Origin: a bacterium
GTDB lineage: Bacteria > Krumholzibacteriota > Krumholzibacteriia > LZORAL124-64-63
Assembly (NCBI GenBank): GCA_016712675.1
Contig: JADJQR010000001.1
Coordinates: 1,178,001-1,242,000, forward strand
Direction of reading: 5' to 3'
DNA: 64,000 nt
In this document: piece by piece, positions 1 to 8,824 of the stretch
How positions within the stretch are numbered: position 1 is the first letter of the stretch
Layout of the letters: each line of letters starts with the position of its first letter
Translations under genes and position numbers: made by a program
Notes under the pieces: model-generated
Database searches by the model: none
The model's input: only the letters and a program-made list of their open reading frames with translations
What the model was told of the DNA's origin: nothing

Positions 1-990
1 GGGCTGTGCCTGGGCGGTTTCGCCTTCACCTGGGGCGCCAAGCTGGAGGCCACCGCGACCTGGTACTGCATGTTCCTGCCGACCGGCGAGAAGCTCGGTG
101 CCGTCGACGCGATGACCGAGGTGTGGAGCGGCCACCCGCCGCGCGACCTGTGTCCGGAGATCCGGTCGTTCCGGACCGCCGGGCCGGACATCGTCCAGCC
201 GGGCGACACGGTCCACGTCGAGCTCGAGGTGGTCGATCCAGAGGGCGCCGCGGTCGATGCGCGCTGGAGCGTCCTGACCGAGGTGTCGGAGTACCTGACC
301 GGCGGCGACGTGCCGCCCGCGCCGCTGGAGCTCGAGGGGATCGTGCGCGACGCCTCGCAGCGCGGCGCGACGCTGGTCATGCCCGGCGGCGGCCTCTATC
401 GGCTGTACCTGACGGTCCGCGACGGGACGGGCGGCGCGGCGACGGCGAGCGTCCCGCTGAAGGTCGAGGGCCCGCCGGGCGGCACGCGGATCAAGTTGCC
501 CCTGGCCGTCTATGCGGACGGCGCGCCGCAGCCGTGGGTCGCGTCCGGGTGGATGGGCGGGACGGACGCGCTGGCGCTCGATCCGGCATCCACCGTCCAG
601 CCCCGCAGCGGTCCGACCTGCCTCGAGGTGCGCTATGACGCGCCCGGGATGTGGGTGGGCGTGGCCTGGCAGCACCCCGCGAACGACTGGGGCGACCTGC
701 CGGGCGGCTACGACCTGACCGGCGCGCGCCGCCTGACCTTCTGGGCGCGTGGTGCCGAGGGTGGCGAGAAGCTGGACTTCGGCGTCGGACTGCTGGGCCG
801 CGACCGCAGACATGGCGACTCGGTGCGCGTCGAGCGCAAGGGCGTGAAGCTCAAGCGCGAGTGGAAGCAGTACAGCATAGACCTCGAGGGCCAGGATCTG
901 ACGCGGATCAAGACGCCCTTCGTGTGGTCGCTGGCCGGGAGGGGACGGCCGCTGACGTTCTATCTGGACGACGTGCTGTTCGAACCGTGA
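1..990 (+). CDS. Glycoside-hydrolase-like protein, C-terminal part (5' truncated)
   Basis: The frame is open from the first base, so the true start lies outside the window; 329 codons remain. The opening residues (GLCLGGFAFTWGAKLEATATW, then MFLPTGEK and AVDAMTEVWSG) resemble the end of a TIM-barrel glycoside-hydrolase domain of the beta-glucuronidase/GH2-like kind. An Ig-like segment follows (about residues 60-155), then a beta-rich region containing RRLTFWARGAEGGEKLDFGVG and ending LTFYLDDVLFEP, which reads like a carbohydrate-binding module. Catalytic residues are not in view, so substrate and activity cannot be given. No sorting-type tail is present. Its last 31 bases overlap the convergent phosphate permease gene. 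Confidence 0.6.
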   Translation, partial: GLCLGGFAFTWGAKLEATATWYCMFLPTGEKLGAVDAMTEVWSGHPPRDLCPEIRSFRTAGPDIVQPGDTVHVELEVVDPEGAAVDARWSVLTEVSEYLTGGDVPPAPLELEGIVRDASQRGATLVMPGGGLYRLYLTVRDGTGGAATASVPLKVEGPPGGTRIKLPLAVYADGAPQPWVASGWMGGTDALALDPASTVQPRSGPTCLEVRYDAPGMWVGVAWQHPANDWGDLPGGYDLTGARRLTFWARGAEGGEKLDFGVGLLGRDRRHGDSVRVERKGVKLKREWKQYSIDLEGQDLTRIKTPFVWSLAGRGRPLTFYLDDVLFEP

Positions 991-2537
991 GCCGCCGCCG
1001 GCGCCCGCTGCGTGGCCTCGGCCCCGTCGCTCAGCCCGTCCTCGCCGGCCTCCTCGTCGAGTGGACGCACCAGGAACGTCTGCTCGAGGAACTCCAGCTT
1101 CAGCTCGAGCTCGTTGTTACGGATGCGGTTCAGCTTTGTCGCCGGCAGGGGGCGCCATTCGGACGTGACCACGGCAAGGTCGTCACGCAGGCGCCAACGT
1201 CGCTCGTAGCTCCTTCCTGAGATCTCTCGCACGGCGGCGATCTGTCCCGGGGTGAACCAGTCGCGATCCAGCCCGCGCGCCACCACCGCGGGGTCCACGT
1301 GCCAGAGTCCAAGCTGCGAGCGGTCGATGACCGCGAGGATCTCGCGAGTTCCCAGCTTCGTGCCGCGCTTGAGATCGCGCTGCAGCCTCTCGCTGTTGAC
1401 CCGCGTGCGGTCGCGCAGCTGGTGCAGGCCGGGGTCGGTGATCCCCTCGCCGGCGAGCTTCTCGATCACGGCGGCATCGACGCGATAGGAGACGTCGCGG
1501 TACACGTGTCGGTCGAACACGTTCTCGACCACGAACAGCAGCACGAAGGCCGTCACCCCGGCCACCAGGGGCGTAGTCACCCAGCCGAGCGAGATCTCGC
1601 CCAGCGCTCCGTAGCGGATGCCCTTGCCGCCCTTGAGAAGCCCGATGCCGATGATGGCGCCGACCACGGCCTGGCTGCTGCTGACCGGCACCAAGGGGAA
1701 GGTCGGAAGCCCGCGGCTGGCCAGGAAGTGCTCAAGCCCTTCGGAGGCGAACAGGAACAGCGTGATCGAGTGCGCCAACACGACGACCAGCGCAGCCAGC
1801 GGGGACAGATGCAGCAGGCCACTGCCAACCGTCTTCATCACCCGCTCCGAATAGGTGAAGACGCCGACGGCGATCGCCAGGCCGCCGAGGGCGAACAACT
1901 GCTGGGCGCCGGTGATGGCCAGACCCAGCACGTGTAGCTCGCGGAAGGGATTGTCGGGCACGAAGACGCCGACGACGTTCGCGATGTTGTTCGCGCCCAG
2001 GCTGTAGGAGCCGAAGGCGCCGGCGGCCAACAGGCTCAGCCGGGTGAACGCATCCATCTCCAGCAGGTGCGGTTTGCGTCGCAGGATCGCGCGCTTGAGC
2101 AGGACGTAGACGGCGGCCGCCACGCCGGCCGCCAGCAGCGGGCAGGCTACCCACGTGGTGACGATGCTGCCCAGCGACCGGGTGTCCGTCACCGTGTCGG
2201 CATAGAGGTTCCAGCCGATGATGGCGCCGACCACGGCCTGGGATGTGGAGACAGGAATCCGCAGGCGTGTCATCCAGAACGTGGTCAAGCCCGCCGCCAT
2301 CGCGACCGTGAAGGCGCCCGGCAGCGCGTTGACGGCGCCCAGGCGCCCCAACGTGTGTGCGGCGCCGGCGCCGCTGACCACGGCTCCGAGGATGATGAAG
2401 ACCGAACAGACCAACGCCGCGGTCCGGAACTTCACCATCCGGGTGCCGACGGCCGTCCCGAAGACGTTCGCGGCGTCGTTCGCGCCGAGCGACCACCCCA
2501 TGAACAGGCCGCTCGACAGGAAGAGGACCAGCTCCAT
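960..2537 (-). CDS. PiT-family inorganic phosphate permease
   Basis: An integral membrane, ion-coupled phosphate transporter of the PHO4/PiT family, 525 residues. The duplicated family signature is clear: SLGANDAANVFG near the N-terminus and SLGANNIANVVG in the second half, with paired PVSTSQAVVGAIIG and PVSSSQAVVGAIIG segments. About 10 hydrophobic segments span residues 1-360. A hydrophilic tail of about 150 residues follows, charged and probably cytoplasmic, ending in a low-complexity Ala/Ser stretch; this is longer than in typical PiT proteins. The ATG lies one base after the stop of the DUF47 gene and uses a GGAG inside that gene's last codons, so the two are translated as a pair. Low-affinity phosphate uptake regulated by the DUF47 partner is the expected role. 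Confidence 0.93.
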   Translation of the reverse strand: MELVLFLSSGLFMGWSLGANDAANVFGTAVGTRMVKFRTAALVCSVFIILGAVVSGAGAAHTLGRLGAVNALPGAFTVAMAAGLTTFWMTRLRIPVSTSQAVVGAIIGWNLYADTVTDTRSLGSIVTTWVACPLLAAGVAAAVYVLLKRAILRRKPHLLEMDAFTRLSLLAAGAFGSYSLGANNIANVVGVFVPDNPFRELHVLGLAITGAQQLFALGGLAIAVGVFTYSERVMKTVGSGLLHLSPLAALVVVLAHSITLFLFASEGLEHFLASRGLPTFPLVPVSSSQAVVGAIIGIGLLKGGKGIRYGALGEISLGWVTTPLVAGVTAFVLLFVVENVFDRHVYRDVSYRVDAAVIEKLAGEGITDPGLHQLRDRTRVNSERLQRDLKRGTKLGTREILAVIDRSQLGLWHVDPAVVARGLDRDWFTPGQIAAVREISGRSYERRWRLRDDLAVVTSEWRPLPATKLNRIRNNELELKLEFLEQTFLVRPLDEEAGEDGLSDGAEATQRAPAAAHGSNSTSSR

Positions 2538-2538
2538 C

Positions 2539-3183
2539 TCAAAGGCTCCGCTTGATGGCGTAGATCGCCAGGCGATCGGCGACCTCCTTCGCCTTGTCGG
2601 AGACCTTCTCGATGTTCAGGGCGAAGTAGCGCAGGTGGATCTTGTGGGCGAGTTCCAGTTCGCCGGCGAAGATGCTGCGCTTGAGGGCGTCGCTGATGGC
2701 GTCGGCCTCGTGCTCGTAGTGGCCCACCTTGAACAGGTGATCCTTGATCGCCTCGGGGTCGCGGAAGAAGGTGCGCGCGGCCAGGACCAGCGACTGCATC
2801 GCCTCGCTGCTGGCGTCCGCCAGGCGGGAAAAGCCCTCGCGGTAATCGCCGGGGATCGCCGGCTTCTCGACGGAGAACTGGAAGAGACTGGTCTTCGCCG
2901 TGTCGATGATCGTGTCGGTCGTCTCCAGCAGGCCCAGGACGTCGCCCCGGTGCTCGGGAATGAGCGAATGCCGGTACAGGTGGGTCTCCACAGCCTTGCT
3001 CAGGTCGTCGGCCTTGTGCTCGAGGTCGTTGATCGCCTTGCAGCGCACCTCGAAGCGGTCCAAGTCGCCCGCCAGGTACGCCTGCACGCCCTCGCGGAAG
3101 ACGAGCCCGCCCTCGGCCACGGCGTCCAGGAACCCGTCGATCTGCAGCGAAAGCAGCTGCGTGGACTTGTTGAACAGCGGCAT
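2539..3183 (-). CDS. DUF47 (PhoU-like) phosphate transport regulator
   Basis: A 214-residue, all-helical cytoplasmic protein of the DUF47/TIGR00153 family, which is commonly encoded beside PiT permeases and thought to regulate them. Family features visible include an N-terminal MPLFNKSTQLL, the LEHKADDLSKAV helix and a second GHYEHEADAISDALKRSIF helix, the two PhoU-like half-repeats with their E-x-x-A-D metal-binding pattern. Length is normal for the family. The ATG has a good Shine-Dalgarno (CCGGAGTGAGAAGCC). It is first in a two-gene operon with the permease downstream, and a candidate promoter lies 44-71 bases upstream. There is no PstSCAB or PhoBR nearby, so control by phosphate status can only be guessed. 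Confidence 0.93.
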   Translation of the reverse strand: MPLFNKSTQLLSLQIDGFLDAVAEGGLVFREGVQAYLAGDLDRFEVRCKAINDLEHKADDLSKAVETHLYRHSLIPEHRGDVLGLLETTDTIIDTAKTSLFQFSVEKPAIPGDYREGFSRLADASSEAMQSLVLAARTFFRDPEAIKDHLFKVGHYEHEADAISDALKRSIFAGELELAHKIHLRYFALNIEKVSDKAKEVADRLAIYAIKRSL

Positions 3184-3213
3184 GGCTTCTCACTCCGGGG
3201 GATGGGCCGGCGT

Positions 3214-3223
3214 CGGTTAACCG
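3214..3223. promoter_or_regulatory. Palindrome CGGTTAACCG at phosphate operon start
   Basis: A perfect 10-base palindrome sits 4 to 13 bases downstream of the predicted -10 hexamer of the DUF47-PiT promoter, covering the expected transcription start. This is a position where a repressor would act. No known binding-site class was matched, and a 10-base palindrome could occur by chance. Confidence 0.3.
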
Positions 3224-3226
3224 TTG

Positions 3227-3254
3227 ATGCTAACAGATGCGGGCGCTAGGGCAA
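3227..3254 (-). promoter_or_regulatory. Candidate promoter for DUF47-PiT operon
   Basis: Read on the minus strand: TTGCCC, 16-base spacer, TAGCAT, preceded by a TGT giving an extended -10. Transcription would start near 3220, leaving a leader of about 37 bases before the DUF47 ATG. Confidence 0.45.
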
Positions 3255-3285
3255 GCGGCAGGTTGCCCGGATTCCGGCGGCGTGG

Positions 3286-4839
3286 TCAGGGTCGGCGCCC
3301 ACCGGTGGGCGCACCCACCTTCCGCGCCAGCAATTCCCAGTCCACCATACGCTCGACCGGGGCATGGTCGTCGGTCAGGACCGCGGCGCCGGTGACGGGG
3401 GCGGGCACCAGGCCACGCGCGAACCGGTCGGCCAGCGGCGCCAGGCCCGGTCCGTATCCGTCGGCCGGAGCCTTCAGCGAGAGGTCCCGCGCCGAAGCCA
3501 GCACGATGAAGTCGTTGGAGCCCGGCACCCGCATCCGGTACACCTGCGGGAAGACGGCCTGCAGCGAGGCGCAGATGCCCTGCAGCAACGGCGCCTCCTC
3601 GCGCGCGGCCGAGACGTTCATCGCCACCAGCCCGCCGGGGGCCAGGCGCCCCTTGACCGCGGCGAAGAACTCGCGCGTGGCCAGGTGGAACGGCACGTAG
3701 ATCTGGTTCGTGTAGGCATCGATCACCACCACGTCGTAGGCCGGGCCGGGACGCGAGGCGAAGATGCGCCCATCCTCCGCAAAGACGCGCGTGGCGGGGT
3801 CCAGCTCGAAGTGCCGCCGCGCGACCTCGATCACGGCCGGGTCGATCTCCACCCCGTCCACGGCCAGCCCGGGGTGGAAGTAGCGGTACTGGTTGGCGAT
3901 GATGCCGCCGCCCAGGCCGATGACCAGCGCCCTCTTGGCCGGCTGCTCCAGGAGCAGCGGCAGCAGCGCGTAGTAGTCGTAGTAGAAGCCGGTGAACGGG
4001 CTGCTGCGGTTGGCCACGGTCTGGAAGCCGAGGGCGTCGTTGAAGGCCAGGAACCGCAGCGGCCCGCGGTCGAAGACCTCGATGTACTGGTAGGCCGACT
4101 CGGCGGCGTGGACCAGGCCCGGGGTCTGCCGCAGCGCGGGCAGCGGCAGCAGCGCCGCGGCGGCCATGACCCCGGCGGCCGCACCGGCCCCCCGCAGCCG
4201 CAGGCCCAGGCCCAGCACGACCACGGCCAGCAGCAGCCCGGCGAAGACGACGATCGTGCGCGCGGTGCCCAGCACGGGGATGAAGACCAGCACCGGCAGG
4301 AAGGTCCCCAGCACGCTGCCCACGGTCGAGAGCGCGAACACCCGTCCGGCCGAGGCGCCGACCCGCCCCTGCCGCGCCAGTTCCCGGATCAGGCACGGGC
4401 TGGTCATGCCCATGACGACGATGGGCGGCGCGAACAGCACCAGGATGCCCAGAAGCGAGCCGAGGAACACGTAGGCGAACGACGAGCCCACGCCGCCCAG
4501 CAGCCCGGCCACCGCCCGCAGCACCGGTACGCCGACGAACGGCAGCGCCAGCAGCCATAGGCAGGCGCCCGCCAGCAGGCGCAGCAGCGGCGTCAGGTCG
4601 TCGCGACGGTCGGCGAGCCGCCCGCCCGCCATGTACCCGATCGAGAGCGCGATGAGGATCACGCCGATGATGTTGGTCCACACGTACGTCGAGCTGCCGA
4701 AGACAGGCGCCACCAGCCGCGAGGCGCTCAGCTCGACGGCCATCACCGACATGCCCGAGCAGAACGCGAGCAGGTACGGGTACCAGGGCGCGCGCGTGCC
4801 CGGCGCGGAGGCACGCACCGGGGCGTCGGTCGCGGTCAT
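3286..4839 (-). CDS. Membrane-fused spermidine-synthase-like protein
   Basis: 517 residues in two parts. Residues about 15-240 contain 6-7 hydrophobic segments (YLLAFCSGMSVMAVELSASRL onward) as in 'fused MFS/spermidine synthase' proteins. Residues about 255-500 form a Rossmann methyltransferase-fold spermidine-synthase domain with the nucleotide loop VIGLGGGIIANQYRYF, the acidic strand-end VDGVEIDP, and the VVVIDAYTNQIYVP segment. Enzymes of this group are often annotated as polyamine synthases, but substrates are mostly untested and there is no SAM decarboxylase gene nearby, so polyamine synthesis is unproven. The ATG overlaps the S9 peptidase stop (ATGA), so the two are translationally coupled. 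Confidence 0.85.
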   Translation of the reverse strand: MTATDAPVRASAPGTRAPWYPYLLAFCSGMSVMAVELSASRLVAPVFGSSTYVWTNIIGVILIALSIGYMAGGRLADRRDDLTPLLRLLAGACLWLLALPFVGVPVLRAVAGLLGGVGSSFAYVFLGSLLGILVLFAPPIVVMGMTSPCLIRELARQGRVGASAGRVFALSTVGSVLGTFLPVLVFIPVLGTARTIVVFAGLLLAVVVLGLGLRLRGAGAAAGVMAAAALLPLPALRQTPGLVHAAESAYQYIEVFDRGPLRFLAFNDALGFQTVANRSSPFTGFYYDYYALLPLLLEQPAKRALVIGLGGGIIANQYRYFHPGLAVDGVEIDPAVIEVARRHFELDPATRVFAEDGRIFASRPGPAYDVVVIDAYTNQIYVPFHLATREFFAAVKGRLAPGGLVAMNVSAAREEAPLLQGICASLQAVFPQVYRMRVPGSNDFIVLASARDLSLKAPADGYGPGLAPLADRFARGLVPAPVTGAAVLTDDHAPVERMVDWELLARKVGAPTGGRRP

Positions 4840-7448
4840 CGGGTTTCCCCTTCGCCGCCGTAGAGGTGGTCCCACCAGGACGAGTCGTCCTTCAGCTTGC
4901 GGTCGAACCAGGCGATGATCGTCTGCATCCACAGCGCCCGCTGCGGGTAGTTGACGATCCAGTGGTTCTGTCCGTCCACCTTCACGTACTCGACGTCCTT
5001 GCCCAGCACGCGCAGCGCCGCGTACATCTGGTCGCTCTCGCCGACCGGGACGTTGGTGTCGCCGGCGCCGTGCAGCAGCAGCAGCGGCGTCGTGATGCGG
5101 TCGGCATGGAAGAGCGGGCTCTGCTCGACGTAGATGTCGGGCCGGTTCCAGGGATAGCTCTCCGCCGTGGCCACCGAGCTGTAGTCGACCCCCCACCAGC
5201 CCTCGCCCCAGTAGCTGGACAGTGCGCTGATGCCGGCGTGCGAGACGGCGGCGGCGAACAGGTCGGTCTCGGTCAGCAGCAGCATCGTCATGAAGCCGCC
5301 GTAACTGGCGCCGATGCAGCCGACGCGCTCGCGGTCGACGAACGGGTGCGCGTCCAGGAATCGCTGCGTGCCCTCGATGATGTCGTCGGTCGAGCCGATG
5401 CCCCAGGTATTGACGTGCCGCGAGGAGAACTCCTGGCCGAAGCCGGTGGCCCCGCTCGGCTGCAGCACGTAGACGATGTAGCCGTTGGCGGCCCAGAGGT
5501 TCTTCGGGTAGCGCCCGCCGAACTCGCGCGACACGGGGGACGTGCCGCCGTAGTAGAAGACGATGCAGGGCCAGGAGCGGCTGTGCTCGTCCGAGAAGCC
5601 GGGCGGGTAGTAGACGTCGCCCAGGATGCGCGTGCCGTCGCCGGTCACGAAATCCCACGTCTGGTGGCGGCCGAACTCGACGTCGGCCAGCGCCACGGCG
5701 GCCGGCGCCGCGACCTCGACGGGCTTGGCACCCTTGCGCGTCAGGTCCAGCGTGAAGACCCGCTCGGGACGCATCGCGTCCTCGCCGTGCCAGGCCAGGC
5801 GCGAGCCGTCCGCCGACAGCGTCAGGCCTCCGACGGCTTCCACCTGCACCGGCAGCGGCGTCCAGGCGGGCCGCGCCGGATCCCAGGCATAGAGGCCCAC
5901 GGCGGTCGTGTCGGTGGCCGTGGCGACGAGCCGACCGGCGCGGGCCGACCAGGCGAACGCCTCGATCGACGGATCGAAGTCGCGCGTGAGCGGAGTCACC
6001 GCACCGGTGGCGCGGTCCAGCGAGAACAGCTGGTCGTCGTAGTCGTTGGGGACGCGGTCGTCCGGCAGGTTGCGGCCCACGCCGCCGAACGCCGACGGGC
6101 CTGCCTTCAGGAGCAGCGTGCCTTCGCGCGGGCCGTAGCGGGCGGTGACGCCGCGCGGCACCGCGAGCAGCTTCGAGGCGGCCAGCGTGACGATGTCCAG
6201 CTCGTACAGCTCGTCCTCGTTGAAGGGGAAGCGGGCATCGTCGCGGAGCGTGCGCGTGAACAGCAGCCGGCGGCCGTCGGCTGCCGCATCCTGCACGCCG
6301 CAGGTCCAGCGGCCGGCCGTCAGTCGGCGCGTGGTGCCGTCGGCCACGGACACCAGGTGGAGCGAGCCGACGCTGCGCGTGCCCGGCCAGCGGTCGGTCA
6401 GTCCGCGCAGGCGCTTGACGCCGGCGGGATCTTTGGCCTCCTGGCCGCCCAGCGTGAAGACGATCGTCTTGCCACCCGGCAGCCAGCGGTGGTCGCCCAG
6501 GTTCTCGATCTCGTGCAGCAACGCGCGCGCCGGGCCGCCGTCCAGGTCGTCCACCCACAGCGTGGAGCGATCCTCGCGCGAGGTCACGTAGCTGAAGACG
6601 TGGCCCGTCGTGCCCCAGGTGAAGCTGCCCGCGTGGTCGCCGCGGATCGTGCGCACCGGCGCGCCGTCGCCCGCGCGCCGGATCTCGACCCAGGTCTCGC
6701 TGTCGGGCGCCGGCACTTCGGGCCGGCGCAGCGTGACGGCCACCAGGTCGCCGCTCGCCGACAGCGCGATGCCGGAGATGGCCGGGTTGTCAAGGTAGTC
6801 CGTGACGCGCACCGGGTGACGCGGAGAGCAGTCCGCGCCCAGGGTCGCGTTCTCGCGGAGCGGCGTCAGCTGCGCCTTTGCCGTCCAGGCGGGCGCCGCC
6901 GGCTCGGCCAGGGTGACGATGACCAGGGCGTGCTTGCCGGTGGTGAGCTTGACCTCGGCCGTCACCGCCGTGCCCGCCGAGTCGGCCGTGGCCCGCCCGG
7001 CGACCTTCTCGCCGTCCAGCCAGGCGGTGAACGGTTGGGTTATCTCCAGCGAGAGCCGCGCGCCGGTGAAACTTTCGGTTGTCACGTAGGCCGCCAGCAC
7101 AGCCCAGTTATACACCGCCGGGGTGCACGGCAGTTCCAACCGGCCGGCCGCTGCCGGCGCCTCGCGCCAGGTGGCGGCGGTCCCGTCCGGAAGGGCCACC
7201 GTCCGCCCGGCCCTTGGCCACAGGCGTTCGGGATCCAGCGGCGGCTGGGCCAGCAGGTCGGCGGCGCCGATCGGCGCCAGCGTATCGTCTTCGGCCAGGG
7301 CCGGCAGCGGCGCCGCGAACGGGCCCAGGACCAGCCAGCGTTCGACCGCGAGCGCCGGGCCCTCTGTGGCCGGCGCGGAGGTGGCCGCCAGGAGCAGCAG
7401 GCAGAGGGCGAACGCCGCCGGAAGGCGGCCGTGACGGACCGATGGCAT
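4836..7448 (-). CDS. Secreted S9-family prolyl-oligopeptidase-like peptidase
   Basis: An 870-residue serine peptidase. Residues 1-30 are a signal peptide (basic start, then FALCLLLLAATSAPA). Residues about 180-600 form the WD/beta-propeller-like domain that gates such enzymes. The C-terminal alpha/beta-hydrolase domain carries the triad Ser715 (GASYGG), Asp797 (GDTNVP) and His829 (GQNHWI). The start at 7448 is chosen because GGAGG lies just upstream and a signal peptide follows directly; a longer in-frame start lacks both. It probably trims peptides in the periplasm or outside the cell. It is first in an operon with the spermidine-synthase-like gene. Confidence 0.92.
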   Translation of the reverse strand: MPSVRHGRLPAAFALCLLLLAATSAPATEGPALAVERWLVLGPFAAPLPALAEDDTLAPIGAADLLAQPPLDPERLWPRAGRTVALPDGTAATWREAPAAAGRLELPCTPAVYNWAVLAAYVTTESFTGARLSLEITQPFTAWLDGEKVAGRATADSAGTAVTAEVKLTTGKHALVIVTLAEPAAPAWTAKAQLTPLRENATLGADCSPRHPVRVTDYLDNPAISGIALSASGDLVAVTLRRPEVPAPDSETWVEIRRAGDGAPVRTIRGDHAGSFTWGTTGHVFSYVTSREDRSTLWVDDLDGGPARALLHEIENLGDHRWLPGGKTIVFTLGGQEAKDPAGVKRLRGLTDRWPGTRSVGSLHLVSVADGTTRRLTAGRWTCGVQDAAADGRRLLFTRTLRDDARFPFNEDELYELDIVTLAASKLLAVPRGVTARYGPREGTLLLKAGPSAFGGVGRNLPDDRVPNDYDDQLFSLDRATGAVTPLTRDFDPSIEAFAWSARAGRLVATATDTTAVGLYAWDPARPAWTPLPVQVEAVGGLTLSADGSRLAWHGEDAMRPERVFTLDLTRKGAKPVEVAAPAAVALADVEFGRHQTWDFVTGDGTRILGDVYYPPGFSDEHSRSWPCIVFYYGGTSPVSREFGGRYPKNLWAANGYIVYVLQPSGATGFGQEFSSRHVNTWGIGSTDDIIEGTQRFLDAHPFVDRERVGCIGASYGGFMTMLLLTETDLFAAAVSHAGISALSSYWGEGWWGVDYSSVATAESYPWNRPDIYVEQSPLFHADRITTPLLLLHGAGDTNVPVGESDQMYAALRVLGKDVEYVKVDGQNHWIVNYPQRALWMQTIIAWFDRKLKDDSSWWDHLYGGEGETR

Positions 7449-7593
7449 GGCGTTCCTCCGGCGGAGCGCGAGGTGGAAAGTCAGGACGGCACAGGGACCG
7501 AGTGGGCCGGACCGGGCCGCCGCGCCGCGCATCGTAGCACGCAGGCCGGCCTGGCGCGGCGCAAAGGTCGCCGTCGCCGGCCCCCGGCGCCAG

Positions 7594-8244
7594 TCAGGCC
7601 AGCGGCCGCCGCTTCTTTGCCTGGAACAGGCCCGCCTTGACCGCGCCCAGGAACCCGGCCCGCATCAGGTCCGGATCCACCGGCGCCAGCCGGCGCACCT
7701 GCTCCGGCGTCACGACCGGCAGGTGCTCCAGCGCGTCGAGCCGGTCGGCGATCCAGTCCAGGTCCTCCTCGTCCCCCTGCCAGCCGCGGCGGTCCAGCGC
7801 GGCCAGGTCCAGCGGGCGCGAGTAGCTGCGCAGCGTTTTCTGGCCGACGGTGTTGAAGTAGACCTCGAAGTACGACATGACCAGCTCGCGGAGCGTCCGG
7901 TACACCGGCTCGCGGAAGCGCAGCACGGTCGTGTTGGACTTGGCGACGGCGCCCCAGCGGCCGTCCACCGTGAACACGGCCAGCACGTGGTCGTCGTCGT
8001 TCCAGGCGCGCAGGTCGACCAGCCGCGGCCGGTGGCCCAGCTCGCGCAGGGCGGCCGCAGCGAACATCGCTCCGTCGAAGCAGGCGGCCTTGCGCTCGCG
8101 CATCACGCGTCGCGGCGAACGCGCCCGGTAGTCGGCGTCGTAGCGCAGCTCGTTGAGGAACAGCTGGATGTGCTGCGGCGTGCGCAGGCGGGCCAGCAGG
8201 CGCGTTTCCGCGGGGGTCCAGACGGTGGGGTCGGTGCGGGGCAT
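7594..8244 (-). CDS. Transglutaminase-like cysteine protein
   Basis: 216 residues, no signal peptide. The core resembles the transglutaminase/papain-like fold: Cys55 at the start of a helix (ACFDGAMFAAAALRELGHRPRLVDLRA) followed by a strand with His86 (DDHVLAVFTVDGRWGAV). Proteins of this type may be peptidases, amidases or non-catalytic. The start at 8244 follows AGGAAGGAAGACC, better placed than the longer in-frame option at 8292. It is divergent from the AhpD-like gene, and 145 bases separate its end from the S9 peptidase start. The precise reaction is unknown. Confidence 0.65.
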   Translation of the reverse strand: MPRTDPTVWTPAETRLLARLRTPQHIQLFLNELRYDADYRARSPRRVMRERKAACFDGAMFAAAALRELGHRPRLVDLRAWNDDDHVLAVFTVDGRWGAVAKSNTTVLRFREPVYRTLRELVMSYFEVYFNTVGQKTLRSYSRPLDLAALDRRGWQGDEEDLDWIADRLDALEHLPVVTPEQVRRLAPVDPDLMRAGFLGAVKAGLFQAKKRRPLA

Positions 8245-8352
8245 GGTCTTCCTTCCTCTGCGGGGTGACTGGTCGATGGAGAGAATGGCCAACGCGGCAA
8301 CTGGACCACGGGCTGACGGTCACGGCACGGCATCGGCGGTCCGCCGGCCCGG

Positions 8353-8382
8353 TTGCGGCCGGCCGCGCTGCCGTGGTATCGT
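8353..8382 (+). promoter_or_regulatory. Candidate promoter of AhpD-like gene
   Basis: TTGCGG, 18-base spacer, TATCGT with TGG just before the -10. Transcription would start near 8389, giving a leader of about 48 bases. The TATCGT -10 form recurs at 42663 and 44651. Confidence 0.4.
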
Positions 8383-8436
8383 GCCCGACTGGCCGGCCGG
8401 CTGCCGGCCGCGCCACGAGCCCGAAAGGATCCGACG

Positions 8437-8790
8437 ATGAGCGGCCGCCTGCAAGCCTTTCGCGAGGAACGCGAGCGCCTGAACGCGCGCGTCCTCGAGA
8501 CCGCGACGATGACCACCAAGCGGTTCTTCAACCTGGACACGGCCACCTACAAGGACGGCGCCCTGCCGGCCCGCACCAAGGAGATGGCCGGCCTGGCCGC
8601 CTCGCTGGTGCTGCGCTGCGACGACTGCATCGCCTACCACACCATCCGCTGCGTGGAGGAGGGCGTCACCGAGGCCGAGATCCTCGAGATCTTCGACGTG
8701 GGCCTGATCGTCGGCGGCTCGATCGTGATCCCGCACCTGCGCCGTGCGCGGGCGCTCATGGACGAACTGCTGGCGGAGAAGGGCGCGTGA
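8437..8790 (+). CDS. AhpD/carboxymuconolactone-decarboxylase-fold protein
   Basis: 117 residues, the normal length for single-domain CMD-family proteins. The redox pair Cys61-x-x-Cys64 followed by His68 (LRCDDCIAYHTIRC) is the AhpD-type peroxidatic motif, and the preceding helix plus the EGVTEAEILEIFDVGLIVGGS segment fit the family. Such proteins reduce peroxides or act as thiol-disulfide partners; true carboxymuconolactone decarboxylases lack this CxxC, so decarboxylase activity is unlikely. The ATG is chosen by the GAAAGGAT upstream. The YhcH-like gene follows after 34 bases and is probably co-transcribed. Confidence 0.88.
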   Translation: MSGRLQAFREERERLNARVLETATMTTKRFFNLDTATYKDGALPARTKEMAGLAASLVLRCDDCIAYHTIRCVEEGVTEAEILEIFDVGLIVGGSIVIPHLRRARALMDELLAEKGA

Positions 8791-8824
8791 GTGGCGCCGC
8801 CCCGAACCGCGCGGGGGATGCCGT

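Noticed and set aside
3286-6558. 1090-codon protein joining spermidine synthase with upstream sequence
   Set aside because: Residues before 4839 are a shadow frame of the S9 peptidase; the coupled ATG at 4839 gives a normal family start.
4866-7640. 924-codon plus-strand frame opposite the S9 peptidase
   Set aside because: Antisense artefact; Arg/Val/Gly-rich with no domain.
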